Below, one piece after another: positions 35,888 through 45,547 of a stretch of 64,000 nt of DNA. Each line of letters opens with the position of its first letter. Position 1 is the stretch's first letter. The notes beneath the pieces were generated by a model. The model was not told the DNA's origin and searched no databases. It was given only the letters and a program-made list of their open reading frames with translations. The DNA comes from Roseiarcus sp963775575 (lineage in GTDB: Bacteria; Pseudomonadota; Alphaproteobacteria; Rhizobiales; Beijerinckiaceae). Position numbers and translations under genes: made by a program. Location: the NCBI GenBank assembly GCA_963775575.1, contig CAVZJG010000002.1, positions 2,232,001-2,296,000 on the forward strand, read 5' to 3'.

Positions 35888-36403
35888 TTATGCAACGCCG
35901 CCGCCGTCTTGGCCGAGCTCGACCACCATCGGCTCGTGCCCGGTCGCGCGCAGGAACGTGATCAGGTCGGCGCTCGCCACGCCGGTCGTGCGGGTGTTGA
36001 CCAGCGGGTGAAAGTTGAGCCGCGCGCAGCGCATCATCGCGGCGTCGAGCACGACGGTGACGCGGCCCTCGGCGTCGTTGATCGCGCCGAACGGCGTCAC
36101 CGCCCCCGGCTTGACCCCCCAGACCTCCTGCAACAGTTCGGCCGAGCCGAAGGAGACGCGCCCCTGGGCGCCAATTCTTTCGTGCGCGCGCTTCAGATCG
36201 ATTGGCGTGTCCTCGCCGAGCACGAGCAGGAACAGCCGGCTCTTCTTGTCCTTGACGAACAGGTTCTTGACGTGCCCGCCGGGGATTTCGCCGCGCAGCG
36301 CCCGCAACTCTTCGACGGTGTGCAGCGGCGGATGCTCGACCGTCGTGCTGGCGATGCCGAGCGAGTCGAGATAGGCGATGAGGTCGTCGGAAGTGGCGGG
36401 CAT
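35888..36403 (-). CDS. YbaK/ProX-domain aminoacyl-tRNA deacylase
   Basis: A 171-residue protein with the YbaK/Pro-tRNA-synthetase-associated domain. It shows VEHPPLHTVEELRALRGEIPG, GHVKNLFVKDKKSRLFLLVL (Lys in the active site), GSAELLQEVWGVKPGAVTPF and ARLNFHPLVNTRTTGVASAD. The set matches the ProXp-ala/YbaK-like group that clears mischarged tRNA. I start at the ATG at 36403. Upstream frames are not conserved. Confidence 0.9.
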   Translation of the reverse strand: MPATSDDLIAYLDSLGIASTTVEHPPLHTVEELRALRGEIPGGHVKNLFVKDKKSRLFLLVLGEDTPIDLKRAHERIGAQGRVSFGSAELLQEVWGVKPGAVTPFGAINDAEGRVTVVLDAAMMRCARLNFHPLVNTRTTGVASADLITFLRATGHEPMVVELGQDGGGVA

Positions 36404-36811
36404 GCAGGTTCTCGGCGCGGCGATCGGTCCGGCTTTTAGAATAGGACGCGCCGGGAAGGAAATGTCCGTCGGCGTCGCACGCGGGCGGCGTCGTGACGCT
36501 TCGCTCCGGGCTGCTCGCGCGCGCTGCGCTCGCGAGCCGGGATCATACTCGAGAACGACGCGGCGCCGGCGGGCCTGACGCTTGCGCCCGCCCGGCGGAG
36601 CGCTCACGGCGCGTCGCCGTCATTTCGATAGCGCGCGACAAGCGGACAAAGGCGCCGTCCCGTAATCCCCCCTTCGCCATCCGGGGTCGCGACAAGGAGT
36701 TTGCGTTCAATGACCAAACCAGCCATAATCGCGACATATCGTCGCCGATTGCCTACCGATACGCCTTGCCTCCGCTTGTCCTCGATCCGTTCGTCGCTTT
36801 GGGAGGGGCCT
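36404..36811. other. intergenic region, divergent promoters presumed
   Basis: Between ybaK on the minus strand and the large secreted protein on the plus strand. An in-frame extension of the latter begins at 36701, but its first 37 residues lack family character and have no ribosome site, so I treat it as non-coding. Nothing else is visible. Confidence 0.4.
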
Positions 36812-39478
36812 ATGTGCGCAGCAATCCGAGCCGCCGCAGCTTCAATTCGTCGCGGCGCTGAAATCCTCACAACCTTGTCGCCGCCGAGCGCGCCGCTTGC
36901 GAAGAGCCTGAGCGCGAGGATCGCGTTTTTGGCCGTGCTGGCCGGTCTCGGCCTGACGGCGCCGGCGCTGGAAAATCCGGCCGCGGCGCAGCCAAGCGAT
37001 CACGCGATCATCGCCGATGGCGAAGCGGCGGTCAGCGGCTTCTCCGGCGCGAGCGCGATGACGCCGGCGCCGCAAGGGGTCGATCCGGTCGCCGTCACCT
37101 TCATCGATCCCAACGGCCCGTCGGCGCGGGTCATCGATCTGCGCGCCGCCGGCGGGCCGCCGCAAGCGCAGGTCTTGCCGGCGCCGAAGCCGTTCACCGT
37201 GACGGCGGCGCAGGTCGGCGAGGTCTTCGCCGTCGCGCTGGATAAGGCCGTCCCGCCCAATATCTACCTTGCCGCCAGTTCGGCCTATGGCCTGCCGATC
37301 GTGCTGCCGGCGGTCGAACCCGGCAAGCCGCCCCAGCGCCTCGCCGACGGCGCGCCCGGCGCCGCGTTCATGCCGGGCCTGTTCGGCCCCGCCGCGATGC
37401 AAGGCGGGCCGGGCTCGATCTGGCGCGTCGACGGCGCCAGCGGCGCCGTCTCGCTGTTCGCCAACGTGGCGCTGGACGGCGCGCCCAACCCCGGGCCCGC
37501 CCTCGGCGGCTTGGCTTTCGATCCCGCCTCCAACAGCCTGTTCGTCGCCGATCGGGCGACCGGCATGATCCACCGCTTCGGCCTCGACGGCGCCGAAATC
37601 GGCCGCTTCGACCACGGCGTCGACGGCCGCAAGGCGGCGGGCCTGCCGCCGGTCGCGTTCGATCCCGCCAAACGACTCGACATCGCAAACCCGAACTTTC
37701 ACAGCCAGGATCCGGCGAGTTGGGGCTATGCGCCGCCCGAGCGGCGCGTCTTCGGCCTGGCGGTCCACGGCGGACGCCTCTACTACGCGGTCGCCGACGG
37801 CCTGACCGTCTGGTCGGTCGCGATGGCGCCGAACGGCGCCTTGGGCGCCGACGCGCGCGTCGAGCTTCAGGTTCCCCCGGGCGACGCCCCCAGCGAGATC
37901 TCCAAGATCGTCTTCGACGATCGCGGCCGCATGATCCTCGCCGAACGCGGCGCGCCGACCGGCGCCTTCGATTTCCTGACCCTCGCGCAGCCGGCGACGA
38001 GCCGCGCGCTGCGCTATCGTCTGGTGCAACCCGACGCCGCCGCGCCGCCGGTCTGGCAGGCCGAGCCGGACGAATACGCGATCGGCTTCGCCGCTGCGCT
38101 GCGCAACGCCAACGGCGGCGTCGCGATTGGCTACGGCTACCGGCCAGACGGCAGTCTCGACCCGGGCGCCTGCGGCGGCTTCCTGTGGACGACCGGCGAG
38201 CAATTGCGCGCCGCCGCCGACCCCGCCGTCGCCGCCCAACTCGCCGCGAGCGGCCCGCTGCCGCTCAACGGCCTGCAAGGCAATGATATCGAGGCGGTGC
38301 GGCCCGACAACGTTCCGCCGCTGCAGAGCTATTTCGCCAACTACTTCGACGATGCCGGCAATCCCGCCTTTCACGGCCATCTCGGCGACATCGCGATTCC
38401 CAGAAGCTGCGCCGAGAGCGCGCTCTTCCTTCCCGTTCCGGTGACCCCGATTGCGGATTGGCCGGGACCGATCGCCTGTCCGCCGGAGTTTGCCAGCTTC
38501 GGCGCCCTGTGCCGGCCGCCGCGGTGCCCGCCGGGCCACGGCGAAGGCGTGCAATGCTGCCCGCGTGGAACGTGGCCGGGCGCCAACGGCGAATGCGAGC
38601 CGCTGCGCGGCGGCAACCTCGGCTGCCCGATCGGCGCGGTTCCGCTGCGCCGCGCCGACGGTCCGATCGCGTGCGCGTGGCTGGCGCGCTGTCCCGACGG
38701 CGCGCAGGCGGATGGGCGCGGCGGCTGCGGACGCATCTGTCCGCCCGGCGAGACGGCTTGGCGGTCGCGCCGATGCTGCGGCTACGGCGAGATCGGCCTG
38801 CCCGACGGGCGATGCTGCCCCGAGCGGGACGTGCGCGACGGCAAGTGCGTCCAGGCGTGCCCGGACGACGAAATTCTCCTGCCCGACGGGCAATGCTGTC
38901 CCAGGCAGGACGTGCACGACGGCAAGTGCGTCGGCAAGTTCTGCCCGGACGACGAAATTCTCCTGCCCGACGGGAAATGCTGTCCTAGGCAGGACGTGCA
39001 TGACGGCAAGTGCGTCCAGGCGTGCCCCGAAGGCGCGGTCCGTCTGCCCGGCGGCGGGTGCTGCCCAAGGCAAGACGTGCGCGACGGCGAGTGCGTGCAC
39101 GCCTGCAATCCCGGCTATCGCCCCGTGGAGGGCCATTGCGTGATCGAATGTCCGGCGGGCGAAGCGCCGGGCGCCGACAATCTCTGCCATCGCTTGGGCG
39201 GTCCGATCCCTTGCCCGCCCGGTCTGACGCCGTACAACGGCGCCTGCGTCAACCTGCACCCGCTGAGGGCGTGCGGGCCGGGCGAGTTCAGGCGCTTTGA
39301 CGGGGCGTGCGTTCCCCAAATCCTGCGGCGGCCGGGATTGCCTTGGCGGCGGCCGGGGTTCTATCCCGGCCATCCCGGCGCGCCATACGGCGGCCCCCTC
39401 GGCCGTCCGCCGGGTTACCCCCTCCAACGCGGCCCGGGCCTGTGGTTGGGACACGGGCGAGGGTACGGGAACGATTAA
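36812..39478 (+). CDS. secreted beta-propeller-like protein with C-terminal cysteine repeats
   Basis: Protein of 888 residues. A GGGAGGGG site precedes the ATG. An N-terminal signal region (hydrophobic stretch ISARIAFLAVLAGLGL-like, then AAAQPSD) exports it. Residues about 60-560 hold short blade-like repeats (GSIWRVDGASGAVSLFANVA, LGGLAFDPASNSLFVADRAT, GMIHRFGLDGAEIGRF), as in NHL/SGL-type propellers. The C-terminal 300 residues have at least four imperfect 26-residue units of the type CPDDEILLPDGxCCPRQDV-HDGKCV, then a Pro/Gly/Arg tail. The cysteine units look like disulfide-rich adhesion or binding modules. No family name is secure; an extracellular role is inferred. Confidence 0.7.
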   Translation: MCAAIRAAAASIRRGAEILTTLSPPSAPLAKSLSARIAFLAVLAGLGLTAPALENPAAAQPSDHAIIADGEAAVSGFSGASAMTPAPQGVDPVAVTFIDPNGPSARVIDLRAAGGPPQAQVLPAPKPFTVTAAQVGEVFAVALDKAVPPNIYLAASSAYGLPIVLPAVEPGKPPQRLADGAPGAAFMPGLFGPAAMQGGPGSIWRVDGASGAVSLFANVALDGAPNPGPALGGLAFDPASNSLFVADRATGMIHRFGLDGAEIGRFDHGVDGRKAAGLPPVAFDPAKRLDIANPNFHSQDPASWGYAPPERRVFGLAVHGGRLYYAVADGLTVWSVAMAPNGALGADARVELQVPPGDAPSEISKIVFDDRGRMILAERGAPTGAFDFLTLAQPATSRALRYRLVQPDAAAPPVWQAEPDEYAIGFAAALRNANGGVAIGYGYRPDGSLDPGACGGFLWTTGEQLRAAADPAVAAQLAASGPLPLNGLQGNDIEAVRPDNVPPLQSYFANYFDDAGNPAFHGHLGDIAIPRSCAESALFLPVPVTPIADWPGPIACPPEFASFGALCRPPRCPPGHGEGVQCCPRGTWPGANGECEPLRGGNLGCPIGAVPLRRADGPIACAWLARCPDGAQADGRGGCGRICPPGETAWRSRRCCGYGEIGLPDGRCCPERDVRDGKCVQACPDDEILLPDGQCCPRQDVHDGKCVGKFCPDDEILLPDGKCCPRQDVHDGKCVQACPEGAVRLPGGGCCPRQDVRDGECVHACNPGYRPVEGHCVIECPAGEAPGADNLCHRLGGPIPCPPGLTPYNGACVNLHPLRACGPGEFRRFDGACVPQILRRPGLPWRRPGFYPGHPGAPYGGPLGRPPGYPLQRGPGLWLGHGRGYGND
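38793..39110. repeat. cysteine-rich tandem repeats (about 78-81 bp per unit)
   Basis: Four consecutive units within the secreted protein gene encode LPDG-x-CCP-x-x-DV-x-DG-x-CV-x-x-C. The second and third are nearly identical at DNA level (ACGACGAAATTCTCCTGCCC occurs in both). This points to recent unit duplication. Confidence 0.85.
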
Positions 39479-39606
39479 TGCGCCGGCAATGACATCGCCG
39501 GACGGCGTCCCTTCTCCCTGCGCGCGGGGAGAAGCGACGATCTTCGTTTAGGCCTCGGCGCAAAACGGTCCGGACGCGCCGACGAAGCGGACGAAGTTCT
39601 CCCCCT

Positions 39607-40539
39607 TCACCTCGCCGTCGGCGCCGCCGCTTCGACCGCGCGCTTGGCGATCTCTTCCCTCGTCCGCAACCCGATCAGATGGCAGATCGCGAATACGAGA
39701 TCGGCGCGGTTCATGGTGTAGAAGTGCAGGTGCGTCACGCCGCGGTCGACGAGGTCGGTCACCTGCTCGGCGCACACCGCCGCAGCGACGAGGCCGCGAG
39801 CGACGGGATCGTTTTCGAGGCCCTCGAAGCGCTCGGCGAGCCAGGCGGGCACGCTCGCGCCGGCCTTCCGGGCGAAGCTCGCCGTCTGCTTGAAGTTCTG
39901 CACCGGCGCGACGCCCGGCACGATCGGGATCGTGATCCCCGCGGCGGCGGCGAGGTCGAGGAAGCGGAAATAGACGGCGTTGTCGAAGAAGAACTGCGTG
40001 ATCGCGCGGTCGGCGCCCGCGTCGATCTTGCGCTTCAGCGTCTCGATGTCGTGCCGCAACGTCGGGCTCTGCGGGTGCTTCTCCGGGTAGGCGGAAACCG
40101 AAACCTCGAAATCGCCCGCCGCCTTGATCGCGCCGACGAGATCGGCGGTCGACTGGTAGCCGTTCGGCGGCGCGACATAAGGCGCTTCGAGCCCGCCCGG
40201 CGGATCGCCGCGCAGCGCGACGATGTGGCGAACGCCGGCGGCGCCGTAGGCGCGGATCACCGCGTCGATCTCCTCGCGGCTCGCGCCGACGCAGGTCAGG
40301 TGCGCGGCGGGCGCGAGACGCGTCTCCTTGACGATGCGCGCGACGGTGGCGTGGGTGCGCTCGCGCGTCGAGCCGCCGGCGCCGTAGGTCACCGAGACGA
40401 AGCGCGGCTCGAGGGGCGCGAGGCGCGCGATCGCCTCCCACAGCGTCTTCTCCATCTCCTCGCTCTTGGGCGGGAAGAATTCGAAGGAGACGCTGACCGG
40501 CGAACCCGATCGGGGGAGGCGAGCCGGACTTTGCGCCAT
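39607..40539 (-). CDS. metF: methylenetetrahydrofolate reductase
   Basis: MetF of 310 residues. It has VSFEFFPPKSEEMEKTLWEA, the FVSVTYGAGGSTRERT folate/FMN motif, AAHLTCVGASREEI, HIVALRGDPP and TQFFFDNAVYFRFLD. It reduces methylene-THF to methyl-THF for methionine synthesis. Its ATG overlaps the stop of the upstream ArsR-methyltransferase gene (TGATG), so the two form an operon and the fusion protein is likely its regulator. Confidence 0.96.
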   Translation of the reverse strand: MAQSPARLPRSGSPVSVSFEFFPPKSEEMEKTLWEAIARLAPLEPRFVSVTYGAGGSTRERTHATVARIVKETRLAPAAHLTCVGASREEIDAVIRAYGAAGVRHIVALRGDPPGGLEAPYVAPPNGYQSTADLVGAIKAAGDFEVSVSAYPEKHPQSPTLRHDIETLKRKIDAGADRAITQFFFDNAVYFRFLDLAAAAGITIPIVPGVAPVQNFKQTASFARKAGASVPAWLAERFEGLENDPVARGLVAAAVCAEQVTDLVDRGVTHLHFYTMNRADLVFAICHLIGLRTREEIAKRAVEAAAPTAR

Positions 40540-41564
40540 CACGCCAACTCCATCGCGGTTCTCGGCAGATCGTCGGATAGGACGCGCGGGTCGCGCGCCA
40601 GCCACAGCGCCACGGTGAGCTTGCCCGGCTCGCCCGCTTGCGGCGGCGCCAGCCTCGTCTCGACCGGCTCGAGGCCGGCCTCGCGCATGAACGCCTCGAT
40701 CTCCTCGGTGGCGAAGCCGAGGCGACGATGGGCGAACTGCTCGCGCAGGTATTCTTCGCCGTGGGCGGCGAAATCGACCACGAGCAACCGTCCGCCGGGG
40801 CGCAGCGCCCGCGCCGCTTCGCTCAGCGCCCGCGCGGGATCGTCGAGGAAGTGCAGCACCTGATGGATGACGACCAGATCGTAGCCGCCGCGTTCGACCG
40901 GCGGCGCGTAGATGTCGCCCTGGCGCAATTGCACGTTGCGCAGCCCGCTCTGGTCGATGCGCGAGCGGGCGAGGGCCAGCATCGCCGGGCTCTGGTCGAC
41001 GCCGACCGCGCGCTCGGCGAGCGGCGCGGCGAGTTCGAGCATGCGCCCGGTCCCGGTCCCGAGATCGAGCACGGCGCGGATCGGCTGGCCGCCGATCATC
41101 GCCCGGATCGCGGCTTCGACCCGTTCCTCGGGCGCGTGCAGCGCGCGGATCGAGTCCCAATCGGCCGCCTGCTCGGCGAAGTAGGCGGCGGCCTGCTTGC
41201 GGCGCGCCTCGCGCGCCAGCGCCAGCCGCGCGCGGTCGGCGGCGAGCGTGGCGTCGTTCTCATCGATGCGCGCGATCAGCGCGCGGGCGAACGAACCGCC
41301 CTTGTCGGCGAGCCGGTAGAACGCCCAGGCGCCCTCGCGCCGACGTTCGGCGAGGCCCGCTTCGACCAGCAGCTTGAGATGGCGCGAGACGCGCGGCTGC
41401 GACTGGCCGAGAATGGCGACCAGTTCGCTCACCGTCAGTTCGGCTTCGCAGAGCAGCCCGATCAGGCGCAGCCGGGTCACTTCGCCCGCCGCCTCCAGGC
41501 TCGCCAGCAGCGCCTCGAAGCTGGTCTTCGCCGGAGGCCCGGCGCGGCGCATCGAATCAGACAT
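40539..41564 (-). CDS. ArsR-family regulator fused to a SAM methyltransferase domain
   Basis: Protein of 341 residues. The N-terminal ArsR wHTH (about 17-95) has RLIGLLCEAELTVSELVAIL, GQSQPRVSRHLKLLVEAGLA and ERRREGAWAFYRLAD. The C-terminal class I methyltransferase has VLDLGTGTGRMLELAAPLAE (motif I), VGVDQSPAML and DLVVIHQVLHFLDDPARALS. Such fusions in alphaproteobacteria sit before metF and are thought to sense SAM or SAH. Start may be 41564 or the second Met at 41552; the palindrome at 41559-41582 covers the first. Confidence 0.92.
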   Translation of the reverse strand: MSDSMRRAGPPAKTSFEALLASLEAAGEVTRLRLIGLLCEAELTVSELVAILGQSQPRVSRHLKLLVEAGLAERRREGAWAFYRLADKGGSFARALIARIDENDATLAADRARLALAREARRKQAAAYFAEQAADWDSIRALHAPEERVEAAIRAMIGGQPIRAVLDLGTGTGRMLELAAPLAERAVGVDQSPAMLALARSRIDQSGLRNVQLRQGDIYAPPVERGGYDLVVIHQVLHFLDDPARALSEAARALRPGGRLLVVDFAAHGEEYLREQFAHRRLGFATEEIEAFMREAGLEPVETRLAPPQAGEPGKLTVALWLARDPRVLSDDLPRTAMELA

Positions 41565-41582
41565 AAGGATATGTTTATGTCT
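41559..41582. promoter_or_regulatory. palindrome at the ArsR-methyltransferase gene start
   Basis: AGACATAA (41559-41566) and TTATGTCT (41575-41582) form inverted 8-bp arms with an AT-rich eight-base centre. The first possible start codon lies within the left arm. It is a strong candidate operator for autoregulation of the metF operon by the ArsR-type protein. Confidence 0.65.
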
Positions 41583-41684
41583 GATTTGAGGCTCGCGCAA
41601 GCGATGAGATTCGCTGGTCGTGGCGCCGGAGCGGAAACTCCCGCGGCCCCTTGCCCCGCCGCCGCGCGGACTCGAAAAAGGGAC

Positions 41685-43208
41685 GTAACTCCCAAGGCGT
41701 GGTGAGTCTGGAATGCCACAGTGTTTGGGAAACGGCATTGATATGCGGATTGTGGGAGACGGCGGCACGAGACTGTGAATCAAGGGTGGGATGGTTCTTC
41801 CCGCCGAAGTCGAGGAGTTGATAGCGTCTCTGAGGGCGGAGATCGCGGCGTTGCGGGCCGAGGTGGCCGATCTTCGTCGGCAATTGGGGCGGGACGAGCT
41901 CGAACAGTTCGCAACCGCCTTCGAGTGACGGGCTGCGGAAGAAACCGCGTATTGGAGGCAGTCTGCGCGGCCGTTCGGGCAAGACGAGCGGCGGCCAGAC
42001 GGGTCACAAGGGCGGCACGCTGCGGCAGGTCGCCGATCCCGATTGCGTGGTTGGGCACGCGGCGTGCGCATGCGGCCATTGCGGTTGGCCTCTCGAGGCG
42101 GGGTCGGCGATAGGGGTCGAGAAGCGGCAAGTGTTCGACCTTCCCGAGCGCCCGCTGCGGGTCACGGAACATCAGGCCTCGATTTACCGCTGCGCGCATT
42201 GCCGGGGCGTGACGAAGGCGGTTTTTCCCGAAGGCGTGGTCTCGCCTGCCCAGTATGGCGAGCGCATCAAGGCCGCGGCGATCTATCTCAATGTCCAGCA
42301 ACTCATCCCCGAGGATCGGACCGCGCAAGCGCTGAGCGATCTGTTCGACGCGCCGCTGATCTGTCCGGCCAGCCTTGTCGCTTGGATCGCCAAGAAGGGA
42401 CAAGAGTTGCGGCAAGTTTACCAGGCCATCGGCGAGCGCGTGGCCGAGGCGAAGGTTCGCCATCTCGACGAGACGGGATATCGCATCGCCGGTAAGCTGC
42501 AATGGCTGCATACGACTTCGAGCCAAGCCTTCACCTTCTATCGCGCCGACGAAAAGCGCGGCGCGATCCCGCAGGATTTGAAGGGGGGCGTCGTCGTGCA
42601 CGACCACTTCCTGCCTTATCGTCGGCTCGACGCGGTCGAACACGCCTTCTGCAACGCCCATATCTTGCGCGAACTCCAGTGTTTGATCGAGTTCGACAAG
42701 GAGCCGTGGGCCGAACTCATGCGCGACACGCTTCGGGCGGCGAATATCGCCGTTCATGAGGCGCGCGAGGCGGGCGCGAAGGCGCTGGAGCCCAAAGTCA
42801 TCGCGGCCTTCGTCGACCAATATTGGGCCGCGGTTCGGCTCGGCCTCGCTTTCCATCGCCAGTTGCCCGCACTCCACGCCAAGGCCAACGCGAGCGGACG
42901 AACAAAGCAGCGCCCCGGCCGCAATCTGCTCGAAAGGCTGAAGACGTTCAAAGTCGAAACGCTGCGCTTCCTCACCGACTTCGACGTGCCCTTCACCAAC
43001 AACCTGGCCGAACAGGACCTCAGGATGATGAAGGTCAAAATGAAAATCTCGGGCTCGTTTCGAACCCTCGACGGCGCCCAAAGCTTCGCGCGCCTCAGGT
43101 CAGTCGTCTCAACCGCGAGAAAACAGGGGGCCAACATCCTCAAAACCCTCGCCGACCCGCCAACACAGATCGCGCTCGCCCTCAACGCCTAGACGGCTTG
43201 GGAGTTAC
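41685..43208 (+). mobile_element. IS66-type single-ORF element, copy 1 (transposase frameshifted)
   Basis: 1524 bp with ends GTAACTCCCAAGGCGTGG and, inverted, GTAACTCCCAAGCCGTCT. It is flanked by the perfect 8-bp duplication AAAGGGAC (41677-41684 and 43209-43216). The same element lies inverted at 55105-56627 and is one base shorter, which matches the extra base in this copy's transposase. Confidence 0.94.
41791..43192 (+). pseudogene. IS66-family transposase, copy 1, with a +1 frameshift
   Basis: Compared with the intact copy at 55121-56521, one extra base follows GGGAC at about 41895 (GGGACGAGCTCG against GGGACAGCTCG). The N-terminal part ends early. The larger remainder is open again from about 42047, as CVVGHAACACGHCGW and on. 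All other parts, including HLDETGYRIAG and the end TNNLAEQDLRMMKVKMKISG, are unchanged. The element could move only with help from copy 2. Confidence 0.93.
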
Positions 43209-43572
43209 AAAGGGACCGAAAAAGGCGCTCAAGCCGTTGAAATTCCCCAGGCGAGACACGGATGCGCTTTTCGTGATTTGTCGCCGGCCTGCGGCGCCGC
43301 AGGCCTCGCTCAAAACGCAAGTCGTCCGCGCGCGGTCGGCGACGACGACGCGGCAGCGCCCGCCGCAATCGCGCTCGATCAGGGCGACGAGACGGCGCGC
43401 GGCCTCCTCCACGTCGCCGAAGCCGTTGGACTGGACGGTGAGCGCGGCGCGGCGGGTTTGCGTTGAGAACGGCGCTGCGCGCCTCTCCGACGCTCAAGTT
43501 CTCGGCGATCACCAGCGCGACGCGAAAATCGGGAAAGCGGTCGGTCAAATCGGCGATGGCAAGACGGGGCAT
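43209..43572 (-). pseudogene. remnant gene of unknown family, frameshifted and cut by IS66-type element
   Basis: From the ATG at 43572 a frame encodes MPRLAIADLTDRFPDFRVAL and VIAENLSVGEARSAVLNAN, then loses coding character. A second frame continues AALTVQSNGFGDVEEAARRL and VALIERDCGGRCRVVVADRA up to the IS junction. One shifted base near 43455 would join them. The family is not recognised. Confidence 0.4.
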
Positions 43573-43670
43573 CTCGGGTTCCGCGGCAGGGCTGCGGCGC
43601 AATGGGCTGAGGCCGCGGCGGCTGTCAAGGCGGAACGCCGTTCCGCCGCACGGGGGAAGAGGAGCGCCCT

Positions 43671-44657
43671 TTAGGGCGTCAGCACCGCCGCGCCTTGCAG
43701 GCGGCCCTCGCGCAGATCGGCGAGCGCGACGTTGGCGTCGGCGAGATCGTAGCGATGGGTTTGCGTGCGCACGCCCGCGTTCGCCGCGACGTCGAAGAAC
43801 TCGGCGCCGTCGCGCCGGGTGAGATTGGCGACCGAGACGATCTGCCGCTCCTCCCACAGCCAGCGGTAGGGAAAGCTGGGAATGTCGCTCATGTGGATGC
43901 CGCCGCAGACGACCCGCCCGCCCTTGCGCACCGCGCGCAGGGCGGCCGGAACGAGCCCGCCAACGGGAGCGAACAGGATCGCCGCGTCGAGCGGCTCGGG
44001 CGGCGCTTGGTCGGAGCCGCCCGCCCAAGACGCGCCGAGGGAGCGCGCGAAGCGCTGCGCCGCCTCGTCGCCCGGCCGCGTGAACGCCAGCACCTCGCGC
44101 CCCTGGAAGCGGCAGATCTGCGCGACGATGTGCGCGGCGGCGCCGAAGCCGTAGAGGCCAATCCGCCTGCCCGGCCCCGCCATTTTCAGACAGCGCCAGC
44201 CGATCAGCCCGGCGCAGAGCAGCGGCGCGGTCGCGATGGGGTCGCCGTCAGGAGGAGGCCTCAGGACGAAGGCGGCTTCGGCGAGCATGTGCGAGGCGAA
44301 GCCGCCGTCGCGCGTGTAGCCGGTGAACTCGGGGTGGTCGCAAAGGTTCTCGCGGCCTTCGTCGCAATAGCGGCAGCGCCCGCACGCATGCGCGAGCCAG
44401 GGGACGCCGACCCGTTCGCCGACGGCGAAGCCCTCGGTGCCGGCGCCGAGCCGCTCGACGAGGCCGACGACTTCGTGGCCGGGCACGATCGGCAGCCGTG
44501 GGTTGGGCAACTCGCCGTCGACGACGTGCAGATCGGTGCGGCAGACGCCGCAGGCCTCGACGCGGATCAGCATCTCGCCGCGCCCCGGCGCGGGCTTGGC
44601 CCGCTCTTCGAGAACCAGCGGCGCGCCGATCTTCCTCAGCGTCATCGCGCGCATCAT
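43671..44657 (-). CDS. zinc-dependent alcohol dehydrogenase
   Basis: Medium-chain dehydrogenase of 328 residues. Catalytic zinc ligands are in EACGVCRTDLHVVDGELP and PGHEVVGLVE (Cys and His-Glu). The structural zinc site has four cysteines in ACGRCRYCDEGRENLC. The cofactor-binding region is IGLYGFGAAAHIVAQI. The HMSDIPSFPYRWLWEERQIV stretch is typical of the AdhP/YogA-type group. It interconverts alcohols and aldehydes with NAD(P). The Usp gene lies 10 bp upstream on the same strand. Confidence 0.93.
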   Translation of the reverse strand: MMRAMTLRKIGAPLVLEERAKPAPGRGEMLIRVEACGVCRTDLHVVDGELPNPRLPIVPGHEVVGLVERLGAGTEGFAVGERVGVPWLAHACGRCRYCDEGRENLCDHPEFTGYTRDGGFASHMLAEAAFVLRPPPDGDPIATAPLLCAGLIGWRCLKMAGPGRRIGLYGFGAAAHIVAQICRFQGREVLAFTRPGDEAAQRFARSLGASWAGGSDQAPPEPLDAAILFAPVGGLVPAALRAVRKGGRVVCGGIHMSDIPSFPYRWLWEERQIVSVANLTRRDGAEFFDVAANAGVRTQTHRYDLADANVALADLREGRLQGAAVLTP

Positions 44658-44667
44658 TGCGGCGCGC

Positions 44668-45444
44668 CTAATGCGACAGCAGAATGGGCGCCGTCGGCTG
44701 ATTCATCAAGTCGACGCTGACGCTGCCGAACAGGCTCTCGAACAGCCGCGAATGGCGGAAGGCGCCGGCGACGATCAGGTCGGCGTCCTGCGTGTCGAGG
44801 CTGGCGAACAAGGCTTCCAGCGCCGAAATGTCGCCGGTGTCCGTCCAGTCCGAAATCCGGGCTTCGACGCCGTGGCGCTGGAGGTGATCGGCCAGCATGT
44901 CGGAGGCCGCGCGCAGCGCGCTCGAGCGCGGCGAGAAGGTGAAGATGATGACCTTCTTCGCTTTGACCAGCAGCGGCATCGCGTCATGGACGGCGCGCGT
45001 CGCCTCGCGGCTGGCGTTCCAGGCGATGACGATGTTTTGCCCGACCGGCGCCGGGCGCCAGTCCTGCGGCAGGATCAACATCGGCGCGCCCGAGGCGACG
45101 AGAACTCCGTCGGGAATCTCGGGGCGGATCAGCGGGCGCGCCTCGCCCTCCGGCCGCGGCGCGATGATCAGGTCGACGCAATGGCTGTATTCGCCGCCGA
45201 GAGTAAGCGCCGCCTCTGCGCCGACGAAATGGCCGGCGAGCCCCGCCGCCTTGACCGCCGTCTCGAAATCCTCGGCGATGCGCAACGCCTTCTCGCCCCA
45301 GGCGCCGGCGAACGCGGCGTCCGAACTGCAGTCGACGCCGATCAGCCGCGCCCCGTGGGCGAGGGCCAACGAAACGGCGAGGCGCAGGCGCTCCCGCGCG
45401 TCGTCGGTCGGATCGAGATAGACCAGAATATCCTTGTACGCCAT
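44668..45444 (-). CDS. universal stress protein, tandem UspA-type
   Basis: Protein of 258 residues with MAYKDILVYLDPTDDARERL at the start and a second Usp unit beginning NIVIAWNASREATRAVHDAM. The end AGAFRHSRLFESLFGSVSVD and LMNQPTAPILLSH is the usual ATP-site region, though its G-x2-G-x9-G signature is altered. It is upstream of the alcohol dehydrogenase gene by 10 bp and may be co-transcribed. It probably acts under starvation or redox stress. Confidence 0.88.
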   Translation of the reverse strand: MAYKDILVYLDPTDDARERLRLAVSLALAHGARLIGVDCSSDAAFAGAWGEKALRIAEDFETAVKAAGLAGHFVGAEAALTLGGEYSHCVDLIIAPRPEGEARPLIRPEIPDGVLVASGAPMLILPQDWRPAPVGQNIVIAWNASREATRAVHDAMPLLVKAKKVIIFTFSPRSSALRAASDMLADHLQRHGVEARISDWTDTGDISALEALFASLDTQDADLIVAGAFRHSRLFESLFGSVSVDLMNQPTAPILLSH

Positions 45445-45547
45445 CGCTCCCTCCCGGTTCTCGAGGCGCCAAATCGCCGGCGCGTCTTGCGACGCCGGCG
45501 ATTGCTTGGCAAGCGCTTCGCGCGCGGTCAAAACGCGCCGGCGCGCG

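Noticed and set aside
38793..39110. Tandem repeats considered as a CRISPR-like array
   Set aside because: Units are coding, in frame and without spacers of constant length; they encode a cysteine motif.
36842..39454. 870-codon frame opposite the large secreted protein gene
   Set aside because: No start context, low-complexity Arg/Ala/Gly content and no motif; the plus-strand protein has a signal peptide and repeats.
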